Assembly: GCF_000308675.1 (NCBI RefSeq)
Contig: NZ_BAGE01000053.1
Location: forward strand, 124,001-188,000
Reading direction: 5' to 3'
DNA: 64,000 nt
Origin: Nocardia paucivorans NBRC 100373
GTDB lineage: Bacteria > Actinomycetota > Actinomycetes > Mycobacteriales > Mycobacteriaceae
Positions 52,490 to 61,249 of this stretch are shown here, piece by piece. A program made the position numbers and the translations under genes. Position 1 is the stretch's first letter. Each line of letters starts with the position of its first letter. A model generated the notes under the pieces. That model was not told the origin of the DNA. It did no database searches and worked only from the letters and a program-made list of their open reading frames with translations.

Positions 52490-53635
52490 ATGAGCCTGTC
52501 GTTCCACTGGTTCCTGCCCACCTACGGTGACTCGCGCAATCTGGTCGCCGGTGGACACGGAACCGCCATGTCCGGAGATCGGCCGGCGTCGCTGCGTTAT
52601 CTGAACCAGATCGCGGGCGCCGCGGAGGAGAACGGCTTCGAGGCCGTCCTCACGCCGACCGGGGCGTGGTGCGAGGACGCCTGGCTCACCACCGCCATGC
52701 TGGTGGAAACCACCGAAACCCTGAAGTTCCTGGTCGCCTTCCGCCCGGGACTGGTGAGCCCTACTCTGGCCGCGCAGATGGCCGGCACCTTCCAACGCCA
52801 TTCCCGCGGCCGACTCTTACTCAATGTGGTGACCGGCGGCGAACCCCATGAGCAGCGCGCCTACGGTGATTTCCTGGACAAGGAGCAGCGTTACGAACGC
52901 TGCGGCGAGTTCCTGCACATCGTGCGCGAGCTGTGGCGCTCCCACGAACCGTTCACCTTCGAGGGCAAACACCTGCAGGTGCGCGACGCATTGTTGAACA
53001 ACCGCCCCGATCCGACACCGCCGCTCTTCTTCGGCGGCTCCTCCGCCCCGGCCGGGCCGGTCGCCGCACAATACGCCGACACCTACCTCACCTGGGGTGA
53101 GCCGCTGTTCGCGGTCAGCAAGAAATTGGAGTGGATTCGCCGCCTCGCCGTCGACCACGGCCGGCAGCTGAGCTACGGTCTGCGTATCCACGTGATCACC
53201 CGCGATACCTCCGAAGCCGCCTGGGCCGAGGCCGATCGGCTGCTCGCGGCCATCGACCCCGCCGATGTGAAACGGGTTCAGGAGAATCTGGCCCGCAGCG
53301 AATCCGAAGGTCAGCGACGCATGATGGAGCTGCACGGCGGTAGCACCGAACGCCTGGAGATTGCGCCCAACCTGTGGGCAGGTGTGGGGTTGGTGCGTGG
53401 CGGGGCGGGCACCGCCCTCGTCGGCTCGCACGAAGAGGTGGCCGAACGCCTCATCGAATACTCGCGCCTGGGTATCACGCATTTCATCCTGTCCGGCTAC
53501 CCCCATGTGGAGGAGGCCTACTGGTTCGGAGAGGGCGTCCTGCCGATCCTGGAGCGGCGTGGTCTGTGGCGTCCCGCCGTGCGCCGGTCCACCCGCCCCG
53601 CCGCCACCCCGTTCGCGACGGCGTCCACCAGCTGA
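52490..53635 (+). CDS. ssuD: Alkanesulfonate monooxygenase SsuD (LLM class)
   Basis: This encodes 381 residues from ATG 52490, with GAAGGAG nine bases upstream. It is a luciferase-like FMNH2-dependent enzyme that starts SFHWFLPTYGDSRNLVAGGHG, with SLRYLNQIAGAAEENGFEAVLTPTGAWCEDAW, RPGLVSPTLAAQMAGTFQRHSRGRLLLNVVTGGEPHEQRAYGDFLDKEQRYERCGEFL and ALLNNRPDPTPPLFFGGSS, all SsuD hallmarks. It releases sulfite from alkanesulfonates, giving the aldehyde. The ssuC-like gene that follows is decayed, so uptake must rely on another transporter such as the ABC set at 58213-61020. Confidence 0.9.
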   Translation: MSLSFHWFLPTYGDSRNLVAGGHGTAMSGDRPASLRYLNQIAGAAEENGFEAVLTPTGAWCEDAWLTTAMLVETTETLKFLVAFRPGLVSPTLAAQMAGTFQRHSRGRLLLNVVTGGEPHEQRAYGDFLDKEQRYERCGEFLHIVRELWRSHEPFTFEGKHLQVRDALLNNRPDPTPPLFFGGSSAPAGPVAAQYADTYLTWGEPLFAVSKKLEWIRRLAVDHGRQLSYGLRIHVITRDTSEAAWAEADRLLAAIDPADVKRVQENLARSESEGQRRMMELHGGSTERLEIAPNLWAGVGLVRGGAGTALVGSHEEVAERLIEYSRLGITHFILSGYPHVEEAYWFGEGVLPILERRGLWRPAVRRSTRPAATPFATASTS

Positions 53636-54250
53636 GCCTGCGGGATCCCGACGATAACCGACCTCTCGGCGGATACTCCGCCTTCGGCGCCGGTTCCGTC
53701 CCATCCGAGCTCGGCGGCCGCGACAACGGACACCGTTCCGACGTCGCCGGTCGCCGCGGCCCCGCGACGTCGGCGGCATACGACCGCCGCGCCGTGGGCG
53801 GTGCTCGGCCTCGTCCTGTTCCTGGCTGCCTGGTATCTGTGCGTCGATGTTCTGGCGCTGCCGCGGTTCCGCGCCCTGCCCGGGCCGACCGAGGTGCTGC
53901 GCGAATGGGTGAGCACCGACCCTGCCTACGGGACGTCCCTGTTCACCGCCTCGTACTACGAACACATTCGGGCGAGCGTGCGCCGGGTCGTTCTCGCGTT
54001 CACCGCCGCGCTCGTGACAGGTGTTCCGCTCGGTCTGCTGCTGGGGTGGTCCATGCGTTTTCGCCAGTACGTGTTCCCCGTGTTCGAGATGATTCGACCG
54101 ATTCCCATCCTGGCATGGGTGCCCTTGGCCATTCTCATGTTCAGCAGTCAGGAGGGTTCGGTCGTCTTCCTCCCGCAACTCGCGACGGAGGTGCTCGACG
54201 AAGCCGGTCTCGACCCGGCGGACGGTGTGGGTGTCGTACACGCCGCATGA
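53636..54250 (+). pseudogene. Truncated ssuC-type sulfonate ABC permease
   Basis: This frame, the same as that of ssuD, reads a recognisable permease N-terminus (TSPVAAAPRRRRHTTAAPW, then membrane helix AVLGLVLFLAAWYLCVDVLAL) and LPGPTEVLREW, SVRRVVLAFTAALVTGVPLGLLLGW, IRPIPILAWVPLAILMF, SQEGSVVF. It has no ATG, GTG or TTG between the ssuD stop and 53801, although the similarity begins before that. The protein also breaks off after SVVF near 54170, in the middle of the EAA-type permease domain, and ends with 22 unrelated residues before TGA. About half of a normal 270-residue permease is missing. Loss of both ends argues for a pseudogene. Confidence 0.75.
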
Positions 54251-54282
54251 CGCCACCACCACGGTGGATGGACGAACAGCGC

Positions 54283-54340
54283 CGGTCGGAAAGACGAGAT
54301 CGGTCAGAACGAGATCGATCAGAAAGGATCGGTCAGAAAT
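54283..54340. repeat. Short tandem repeat overlapping the end of eis
   Basis: Three clear units (GATCGGTCAGAACGA at 54298, GATCGATCAGAAAG at 54313, GATCGGTCAGAAAT at 54327) plus a weaker unit at 54283 repeat every 14-15 bases. The last overlaps the eis stop codon. They lie between the ssuC remnant and eis and may mark a rearrangement point. Confidence 0.55.
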
Positions 54341-55529
54341 ACGTGCCGCTGAACGGATGGTCGGCCACCGCGAACAGGGCGTCGGCGGCCGCCGCGGCCC
54401 CGGGCCGGTGCTCGGTGACGCGGCCCGCGAGAAGCAGATGCCGCCAGGAGGTGCCGCCGAGATAGCAGGCGGCGAGCGCGGATACGTCGGTGGTGAGATC
54501 GACGGCTGCGTCCACCCTGGTGGCGCCGTCCTCCGCGATCCGATATGTCCCGGTATCGGCCGTCAGGATCGGGTCGGTGACGCCGACGACCACCGGCGGG
54601 CCCGGCCGATAGGCGCGCCGCGCCAACGCATCCGGTACATCCACCAGCCGCAACCACGTCTCGTCCCGGATATCGGTCACCCGCACGGCCCGTTCGTCGA
54701 TCAGCAGGTGCCGCAGCGGCGTATCCGGGGCGATCGCCGTGAAGACCACCATGTCCACGATATCTATATCGAACAGATGTCGAACCAGGCCCACATAGGA
54801 CCGGGGGGTGGTGGTGACCAGATCGTCCACCAGCACGGTTCGGTGTGCGCTGCGGGACCAGTCCACGGTATCGACCGCGCGGTATCGGACGAAACCGTCC
54901 TCGGCCCCAGGACTGCCGTGAACCGCGACATGCCCGTGTCCCCGGAACAGTCGCTGGATCCGCCACCAATACGGTGACCGATGTATCTCCCCGACCCGGG
55001 AAACTCCGGCGATCGCATGGATTCTCTCCGGAAGCTCCCATATCACCTCGGGTGCGAGCAGCCGCACCGGTCCCGCGGCGGGCACGGTGTCCCGGAACCG
55101 GGCCTGCCGCCGATCCACCTCGAGCCGGGCCGACGAACCGGCCACCCCATATCCGAACCGTTGGTAGATCCCTCCCTGGGTGGCCCGCAACGTGGCGACG
55201 ATCTCCCCGCGGGCGGCGATCTCGGCGAGTTGTCGGCGCATCAGGGCGGTCGCAACCCCCCGGCGTGCATGTGTCGACAACACTCCCACATGAGTGACGG
55301 CGGCATGGGGCACCCGTTCCCCGCCAGGCACCACCAGCCAACCGGAGTAGGAATTGGCCGTCCCGACCAGTTCCCCACCGTCCCGTACCCCGAGCACCCG
55401 GCCCGGTTCAACCAGGTCGTGGGCGGAATCGGCGGCGAGCGGAGGGATTCCGACCATTGCGGTCCGGAAGACCTGATGCGCGGCGCGCAGGTCCGCCGCC
55501 TCGGTCAGAACTTCCACATCGAAGGACAT
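54333..55529 (-). CDS. eis: Eis-type GNAT N-acetyltransferase
   Basis: This encodes 398 residues from ATG 55529. The protein has the Eis architecture of two GNAT domains and a sterol-carrier-like C-terminal domain. The first GNAT carries the acetyl-CoA loop VTHVGVLSTHARRGVATALMRRQL. Then GIYQRFGYGVAGSSARLEVDRR, SPYWWRIQRLFRG and RHLLIDERAVRVTDIRDETWLRLVDVPDALARRAY follow. It ends in Phe with a free carboxylate (SGTYF), the group that serves as general base in mycobacterial Eis. Mycobacterial Eis acetylates aminoglycosides and host proteins. Its role here is not shown, but it could acetylate aminoglycosides. It stands alone, leftward, 111 bases after the MFS gene. Confidence 0.85.
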   Translation of the reverse strand: MSFDVEVLTEAADLRAAHQVFRTAMVGIPPLAADSAHDLVEPGRVLGVRDGGELVGTANSYSGWLVVPGGERVPHAAVTHVGVLSTHARRGVATALMRRQLAEIAARGEIVATLRATQGGIYQRFGYGVAGSSARLEVDRRQARFRDTVPAAGPVRLLAPEVIWELPERIHAIAGVSRVGEIHRSPYWWRIQRLFRGHGHVAVHGSPGAEDGFVRYRAVDTVDWSRSAHRTVLVDDLVTTTPRSYVGLVRHLFDIDIVDMVVFTAIAPDTPLRHLLIDERAVRVTDIRDETWLRLVDVPDALARRAYRPGPPVVVGVTDPILTADTGTYRIAEDGATRVDAAVDLTTDVSALAACYLGGTSWRHLLLAGRVTEHRPGAAAAADALFAVADHPFSGTYF

Positions 55530-55640
55530 CCGGGAAACCTCACGTCTCGAGTGAAATCGGCACGCCGGCGGCCGGCACCCGGGCGTCCCGATGGTATCGG
55601 ACCTATCGCCGAATCCCGTTGCCGCAGGCGTCGACCGGGT

Positions 55641-56867
55641 TCACGTGCGCGACTTCAGGCTCTCCTCGGGGGCCGAGGCGTCGGAGCGGTCCGGCGGCCA
55701 TGGCACGAACCGGGGAATGTACCGGTACATCACCGCACCGCCGGTGGTGGAGACACAACCCAGCACGGCCACCGCGAGACCGAGCGGCACGACGGTCGCG
55801 GCCGCGCCGGCGGTCAAGGGTCCCAGGAACATACCCGCATCGTGGGTGAGCCGCCAGGCGGCGAGGAACTCCGCACGGGCGGCGGGCGGCGCCACATCGG
55901 CCCCGAGCGTCATGATGATCCCGTTACCGCAGCCGTTACCGATCCCCATGATCACCGCGACCACCCCGAGCGACCACAGGTCGTGCGCGAGCGGCAACGT
56001 GAAATACGAGATCGCAATGACGAGCAGTGACGGCACCGCGACGGCCCGTCGGCCGTAGCGGTCCATCAGCTGCCCGGCGGGATAGGAAAAGGCCAGGTCG
56101 AAGGCGGCACCGACGCCGAAGACGACCGAGGCCGAGGCCGCGTCGAGCCCGATATGGTCGGCCCACAGGGGCAATACGGCCTCCCGGGAGGCACGGGCGG
56201 CGCCCATCAGCAGCGCACCGGCACCCAGGGTTATCAGCAGACTCCGATGCCGACGCACGATGGCGCCGAGCGACGCCCCGCCCGGGGGCGCTTCCGCCGC
56301 GCGAGGTGGATCCGGTACCCGGGCCATCAGATAACCGGAAACGACGACCGCGACCAATTGCACGGCGAAGCCACCGCGGGGACCCACCCCGAGTATCGCC
56401 AACGCACCCAGAAACGGGCCGATGAGGAAACCGAGCCGCCACATCAGTGCGAAGGTCGCCATGGCCCGCGCTCGCATCTGCGGGGGCACGACCTCTGCGA
56501 GATAGCTCTGCCGGGCCAATCCCCACACCGCATTGGACAACCCCGTCAGAACCGCACCGGCCGCGAGCACCGGTGGGGTCCACGCCACCAGCGACAGTCC
56601 CACGCCCAATGCCCCCAGCGTGCTTCCGGCGACAATGGCGCGGCGTTCCCCGAACCGGGCCACGACCCGCCCCGCCGGAAGGTCACCGAGTACGGCGCCG
56701 AGCCCGACGAGGGCGACGATCGCCCCGGCGACACCGACCGAGGCGCCGAGATCACGCGCGATGAGCGCGATCACCGGCGCCCCGGCGCCCTGCCCGATAC
56801 CGAAAACGGCCGAGGGAACGAAAACCGTGAGGACAAGCGGTCTCAGCGTGGCGGCGGTCGCCTTCAT
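55641..56867 (-). CDS. Major facilitator superfamily transporter
   Basis: This encodes 408 residues from ATG 56867, overlapping the stop of the monooxygenase gene (ATGA). About twelve hydrophobic helices are visible, with the MFS loop motif DLPAGRVVARFGERRA after helix 2 and its echo YPAGQLMDRYGRRAVAVPS after helix 8. It is probably a drug/proton or metabolite exporter; the substrate is not evident. As the last gene of the coupled five-gene operon, it may export the desulfurised product or another intermediate. Confidence 0.85.
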   Translation of the reverse strand: MKATAATLRPLVLTVFVPSAVFGIGQGAGAPVIALIARDLGASVGVAGAIVALVGLGAVLGDLPAGRVVARFGERRAIVAGSTLGALGVGLSLVAWTPPVLAAGAVLTGLSNAVWGLARQSYLAEVVPPQMRARAMATFALMWRLGFLIGPFLGALAILGVGPRGGFAVQLVAVVVSGYLMARVPDPPRAAEAPPGGASLGAIVRRHRSLLITLGAGALLMGAARASREAVLPLWADHIGLDAASASVVFGVGAAFDLAFSYPAGQLMDRYGRRAVAVPSLLVIAISYFTLPLAHDLWSLGVVAVIMGIGNGCGNGIIMTLGADVAPPAARAEFLAAWRLTHDAGMFLGPLTAGAAATVVPLGLAVAVLGCVSTTGGAVMYRYIPRFVPWPPDRSDASAPEESLKSRT

Positions 56868-58201
56868 GCGCTCGCTTCGCGGGCGGCGGGCGCATATCTG
56901 CTCGCCGGATGCTCGAGACCATAGTGGCCGCGCAGCGTCGAGGCGGTGTATTCGGCGCGGAACAGACCACGCTCCCGCAGAATCGGCACCACCTGGTCGA
57001 CGAAGTCCTCGAGTCCCCCGGGCAGATAGGGTGGCATCACATTGAAGCCGTCCGCCGCGCCACCCTCGAACCAGGCCTGCAGATCGTCGGCGATCTGTTG
57101 CGGGGTGCCCGCGATGGTGCGGTGACCACGGCCGCCGCCGAGTTTCGCGATCAACTGCCGCACGGTCAGCGACTCCCCGGCCGCCAGATCCTTCACCAAC
57201 TGGTAGCGACTCTTGTTGCCCTGGATCTGTTCGATCGGGGGCAACGGTGGCAGCGGGGCGTCCAGGGCATGCGCGGTGAGGTCGACACCGAGCATCTGCG
57301 ACAGCTGCCGCAGCGAGTATTCCGGCGAGATCAGATCGGTGAATTCCTGTTCCAGCTCTCGGGCAGCTTCCTCGGTATCGGCGATATACGGGACGACCCC
57401 GGGCAGGATCTTCACCTCGTCCGGATCACGGCCGAACTTGACCGCGCGGGCCTTCACATCCCGGTAGAACGCCTGCCCGTCCTCGATCGAGCGTTGCGCG
57501 GTGAAGATCGCCTCGGCGTAGCGAGCCGCGAAGTCCTTACCGCTCTCCGAGGATCCGGCCTGCACCAACAACGGTCGGCCCTGCGGCGACCGGGGCACGT
57601 TCAGCGGTCCGCGGACCTTGAACCGCTCACCGACGTGGTCGATGGTGTGCACCTTGTCCGGATCGGCGAACCGTCCCGTTTCGGCGTCGAGAACGAGCGC
57701 GTCGTCCTCCCAGCTGTCCCACAGCGCCGTCGCCACGTCGACGAATTCGGCGGCACGGACATAACGTCCGGCGTGATCGGGAATCGCATCGAATCCGTAG
57801 TTGGCAGCCTCGTCGACACCGCCGGAAGTGACGATGTTCCACCCGGCCCGGCCACCACTGATGTGGTCGAGCGAGGCGAATTTCCGAGCCAGCGTGTAGG
57901 GCTCGTTGTACCCGGTGGACGCGGTCGCGATGAGCCCGATGCGCTCGGTGACCACGGCCATCGCCGACAACAGGGTGATCGGCTCGAACACGGCCTGGGT
58001 GTTGTGGGCGACCCGAGGGCCGACGGCGAGTCCGTCGGCGAAGAACACCGAATCCAGTTTTCCGCGCTCGGCGATCCGTGCCAACTCCTGGAAGTGGGTG
58101 ACCTCCAGGATGCGACGCGCATCGGTGCGGGAGTGGCGCCATGCGGCCTCATGGTGTCCGACGCCCATGAGGAAGGCGTTCAGATGGAATTGTCGAGACA
58201 T
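56864..58201 (-). CDS. NtaA/SnaA/DszA(SoxA)/DmoA-family FMN-dependent monooxygenase
   Basis: This encodes 445 residues from ATG 58201. It is a long LLM-class monooxygenase with the family's typical LNAFLMGVGHHEAAWRHSRTDARRILEVTHFQELARIAERGKLDSVFFADGL, SAMAVVTERIGLIATASTGYNEPYTLARKFASLDHISGGRAGWNIVTSGG, and PLLVQAGSSESGKDFAARYAEAIFTAQ. Family members oxidise sulfones (DszA), dimethylsulfide (DmoA), nitrilotriacetate and other substrates using FMNH2. It follows the permease gene by 11 bases in an operon with an SsuABC-type transporter, so an organosulfur substrate is most likely. Confidence 0.87.
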   Translation of the reverse strand: MSRQFHLNAFLMGVGHHEAAWRHSRTDARRILEVTHFQELARIAERGKLDSVFFADGLAVGPRVAHNTQAVFEPITLLSAMAVVTERIGLIATASTGYNEPYTLARKFASLDHISGGRAGWNIVTSGGVDEAANYGFDAIPDHAGRYVRAAEFVDVATALWDSWEDDALVLDAETGRFADPDKVHTIDHVGERFKVRGPLNVPRSPQGRPLLVQAGSSESGKDFAARYAEAIFTAQRSIEDGQAFYRDVKARAVKFGRDPDEVKILPGVVPYIADTEEAARELEQEFTDLISPEYSLRQLSQMLGVDLTAHALDAPLPPLPPIEQIQGNKSRYQLVKDLAAGESLTVRQLIAKLGGGRGHRTIAGTPQQIADDLQAWFEGGAADGFNVMPPYLPGGLEDFVDQVVPILRERGLFRAEYTASTLRGHYGLEHPASRYAPAAREASA

Positions 58202-58212
58202 CCGTTTCCGTT

Positions 58213-59103
58213 TCAGTGTGTCGGACGCCAGCGCGACAGCCGGCGCTCCAGGGTGACGATGAGAGCGTTGAAGGCCAGACCGACCAGCGCGATGGTGATG
58301 ATGCCCGCGTACATGTTCGGAATCTGGAAGTTCAGTTGGGAAGCCGTGATCAGATAACCGAGCCCCGCCTTGGCACCCACCATCTCCGCGGCGATCAGCA
58401 CCAGGATGGAAGATGCGGCGGCCATGCGCAGACCGGTGAAGATGGTCGGCACCGCGGCCGGCAGGATCACCTTCCGGAACAGCCCGATCGACGAGATCCC
58501 CAGGGAACGTGCGGATTTGACGAGCAAAGGATCAACAGTGCGTACCCCGGAGATGGTGTTCAGCAGGATGGGGAAAGCACACGCGTAGATCACCAGCGCG
58601 ACCTTGGAGGTTTCCCCGATACCGAGGATCAACACGAACACCGGCAGCAGCGCCAAGGCCGCGGTATTGCGGAAAAGTTCCAGGATGGGGTTCAGGAATT
58701 CCGCGACCGGCCGATACCAGGCGATCGCGACACCCAGCGGGATCGCGACCGCGACCGCGATCACGAATCCGGCGAGGGCCCGGGACAGACTGGTCGACAC
58801 GTGCTCCCAGAGCTGCCCGTTTCCGGCGAGGGCGAAGAAGGCATCGATGACCTCGCTGAACGGCGGCAGGAAAACCTTGTCCACCAGTCCGGCACGTGGG
58901 GCCGCTTCCCAGACGGCGAGAAAGGCGAGAATCGCTATCACCGATTTGAAGACCCGCCATCCCAGGCCACCCGCCCACCGACCGACGGCGCGGAACAGTA
59001 CCGAACCGGAGGGCGCCGGCGCGACGTCGTTCTCCCGAGTGGCGGGGCTCGGCTCCGAGACGGGCGGGGCACCGGCGGTGGGGGTGACAACGGCGCTAGA
59101 CAT
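58213..59103 (-). CDS. ABC transporter permease, SsuC/TauC type
   Basis: This encodes 296 residues from ATG 59103, which lies eight bases inside the end of the ATPase gene. Residues 1-45 are a Pro/Ala-rich cytoplasmic tail. Six membrane helices and the permease signature LFRNTAALALLPVFVLILGIGETSKVALVIYACAFPILLNTISGV...KSARSLGIS are intact, including the EAA-type loop, in contrast to the decayed copy next to ssuD. It probably forms the membrane channel for sulfonate or a related organosulfur anion with the neighbouring ATPase and binding protein. Confidence 0.9.
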   Translation of the reverse strand: MSSAVVTPTAGAPPVSEPSPATRENDVAPAPSGSVLFRAVGRWAGGLGWRVFKSVIAILAFLAVWEAAPRAGLVDKVFLPPFSEVIDAFFALAGNGQLWEHVSTSLSRALAGFVIAVAVAIPLGVAIAWYRPVAEFLNPILELFRNTAALALLPVFVLILGIGETSKVALVIYACAFPILLNTISGVRTVDPLLVKSARSLGISSIGLFRKVILPAAVPTIFTGLRMAAASSILVLIAAEMVGAKAGLGYLITASQLNFQIPNMYAGIITIALVGLAFNALIVTLERRLSRWRPTH

Positions 59104-59932
59104 GATGTACCTCTTCGCTTGTCGTGATCTCGGCGAGCTCCTGCGAGCGCGCCCGCTCCACCTCGTCCTGCAACAGCGCCCAGATCCGATGGCGCAGCGC
59201 GCGGAATCCGGCGTCGGAACGGACATCGTCGACATTCCGATCGATATCGATATCGACGATGTGCTTGATCCGACCGGGCCGCGACGTGAGCACCGCGACC
59301 CGTTGGCCGAGGTAGACCGCTTCGTCGATACCGTGGGTGATGAACAGGATGGTCTTACCGGTGGCCTTCCAGATGCGCAGCAGCTCGTCCTGCAATGATT
59401 CCCGGGTCTGCGCGTCCAAGGCGGCGAAGGGCTCGTCCATCAACAGCACCTCGGGGTCGAACGCGAGGCTGCGCGCAATGGCGACCCGCTGTTTCATACC
59501 GCCGGACAGCTCGTGCGGATACCGGTCGCCGAACCCTTGCAGCCCGACCAGTTCGAGATGATGCTCGGCCAGTTCTCGGCGCTCGGCGGCCGGAAGACCT
59601 TTGACCTCCAGACCGAACTCGATGTTCTTGCGCGCCGTACGCCACGGCAGCAGCGCGTACTGCTGGAATACGATGCCGCGATCCAGGCCGGGGCCGGTGA
59701 GCGGTTTACCGTCCAACAGGATACGACCGGAGGTCGGTGTGCTGAGCCCGCCCAACAGATCGAGCAGGGTCGATTTCCCGCAGCCGCTCGGCCCGACGAG
59801 GACCAGAAATTCCCCCGGGGCCACATCGATGGTGATATCGCGTATGGCGGTGAAATCCGTTTTCTGCCCTCGAATCGGAAACTGTTTGGTCACCTGTTCC
59901 AATCGGAGCTTCGGTGTGGTTTCGGTGCTCAT
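59096..59932 (-). CDS. ABC transporter ATPase, SsuB/TauB type
   Basis: This encodes 278 residues from ATG 59932, overlapping the binding-protein stop by ATGA. Walker A is GPSGCGKST at residues 47-55. The Q-loop is VFQQYALLPW. The signature LSGGMKQR and Walker B VLLMDEPFAALD follow, then the switch His in LFITHGIDEA. These and the overall length match the nitrate/sulfonate/taurine ATPase family. It powers uptake with the adjacent permease. Confidence 0.93.
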   Translation of the reverse strand: MSTETTPKLRLEQVTKQFPIRGQKTDFTAIRDITIDVAPGEFLVLVGPSGCGKSTLLDLLGGLSTPTSGRILLDGKPLTGPGLDRGIVFQQYALLPWRTARKNIEFGLEVKGLPAAERRELAEHHLELVGLQGFGDRYPHELSGGMKQRVAIARSLAFDPEVLLMDEPFAALDAQTRESLQDELLRIWKATGKTILFITHGIDEAVYLGQRVAVLTSRPGRIKHIVDIDIDRNVDDVRSDAGFRALRHRIWALLQDEVERARSQELAEITTSEEVHHV

Positions 59933-61020
59933 TTCTCACTCGCCAATGGTTGTCCGTCGGGTCCGCTGCCCTCGGTGTAGGTGCCGTTGGCGTACGGGTT
60001 GTATTCATTGGTGTACAGGTCTTTCGCCACCAATTTCCCTTCTTCCAGCTCACCGTTGCGCACGAGCCAGTCGATCCAGGTCTGCAGCTCACGTTCGGCG
60101 ATCACCGCCCCCGGAACGGGAATACCGGAACTGCGCCAGTACTCGATCTTCTCGGTGTCCTCGTTGCGATTGCGTTTCTGGATTATTTCCCGGAATTTGG
60201 CGACCACCTGGTCGCGCGGGGTCACTTGCGCCCAGCGGATGGCACGAGCGGTGCCCTGCACGAAATCCTCTACCGCTTCCGGGTTCTTCGCGATGAAACC
60301 GTCGCGCATCACATACGTTCCGTAGCCGAACGCCCCGAACAGATCACGGTCGGTGAACAGGGCACGGATTCCGCCACGTTCCAACGCCTTTTCCCGATGG
60401 ATCGTTCCCAGGGTCGCGACATCGATCTGCTTCTCGCGCAATGCCTGCTCGGTGTTCACCGGCGGCACCACGACCAACTGAACCGTTTTGATCTCGTCCG
60501 GGTTCAGCCCTTCCTTCGCAAGCCATTCCCGAACCAGGAATTCGTGATGCGCGCCGAGCGTGTTCATACCGACCTTCTTGCCGATCAGGTCGCGCGCGGT
60601 GCGAATCGGGCTGTTCTCCAGCACGTAGTAGCCGTTATATTCGCCTTGGTCGGCGCCATAGGAGCTGAGCACCGAGGTAATGGGGGCGCCGGCGGCATTG
60701 AGTTTCACGACCGCACCGTTGAAGGCGGATCCGAAATCGATATCGCCGGTGGCGGTCGACTGGATATCCTGCGGGCCGCTCGTGGTGTCCCCAACCCACT
60801 GGAGCTTCACGTTCCGGTAGTAGCCGAGTTCCTCGGCCAGTTCGTGGAACTCCACCTCACCGGGCCAACCCTGGTAGCGCAGAATGATTTTCCCGTCCGC
60901 GGTCTTCGCCGCTTCCCCGGAACCACAGGCCGTAAGGCACAGCATGAGCGCGACCAGCATCGCGGCGAACACCGGTAACGGTGATCGTCTCGTCCCTGTG
61001 GGTTTCGATTGTCGGGTCAT
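59929..61020 (-). CDS. Substrate-binding lipoprotein, SsuA/TauA-like
   Basis: This encodes 363 residues from ATG 61020. The signal peptide ends in LMLCLTACGSG, a good lipobox, so the protein is lipid-anchored outside. The body is the type II periplasmic-binding fold of the nitrate/sulfonate/taurine group: LRYQGWPGEVEFHELAEELGYYRNVKLQWVGDTTSGPQDIQSTATGDIDFGSAFNGAVVKLNAAGAPI, then ENSPIRTARDLIGKKVGMNTLGAHHEFLVREWLAKEGL. It is the first gene of the coupled five-gene operon, so the promoter lies in 61021-61100. The ligand is probably an organosulfur compound but cannot be specified. Confidence 0.9.
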   Translation of the reverse strand: MTRQSKPTGTRRSPLPVFAAMLVALMLCLTACGSGEAAKTADGKIILRYQGWPGEVEFHELAEELGYYRNVKLQWVGDTTSGPQDIQSTATGDIDFGSAFNGAVVKLNAAGAPITSVLSSYGADQGEYNGYYVLENSPIRTARDLIGKKVGMNTLGAHHEFLVREWLAKEGLNPDEIKTVQLVVVPPVNTEQALREKQIDVATLGTIHREKALERGGIRALFTDRDLFGAFGYGTYVMRDGFIAKNPEAVEDFVQGTARAIRWAQVTPRDQVVAKFREIIQKRNRNEDTEKIEYWRSSGIPVPGAVIAERELQTWIDWLVRNGELEEGKLVAKDLYTNEYNPYANGTYTEGSGPDGQPLASEK

Positions 61021-61249
61021 GACTCGTCCTTGCGATCTAGGTCGTCGGACTTGTCATGGTGGCATCGGAGAGCACCTCGCTGAATGGTTTATCTCGACCC
61101 GAGTAGAACTCTTCGATATGGATTGTCCGACCGAGCGGAATACCTGTTCACCACACCCGTCACGGCGTGACAGGCCATCGTTCACGGGCGGATGATGGCC
61201 CGATACGGCATTCTCATCGATCTGAAAACAATCGGTAAATTCGGGCACA

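Noticed and set aside
52817..54262. 481-residue leftward frame across ssuD and the ssuC remnant
   Set aside because: It is the reverse-strand shadow of genes with clear family motifs and is itself Arg/Gly/His-rich.
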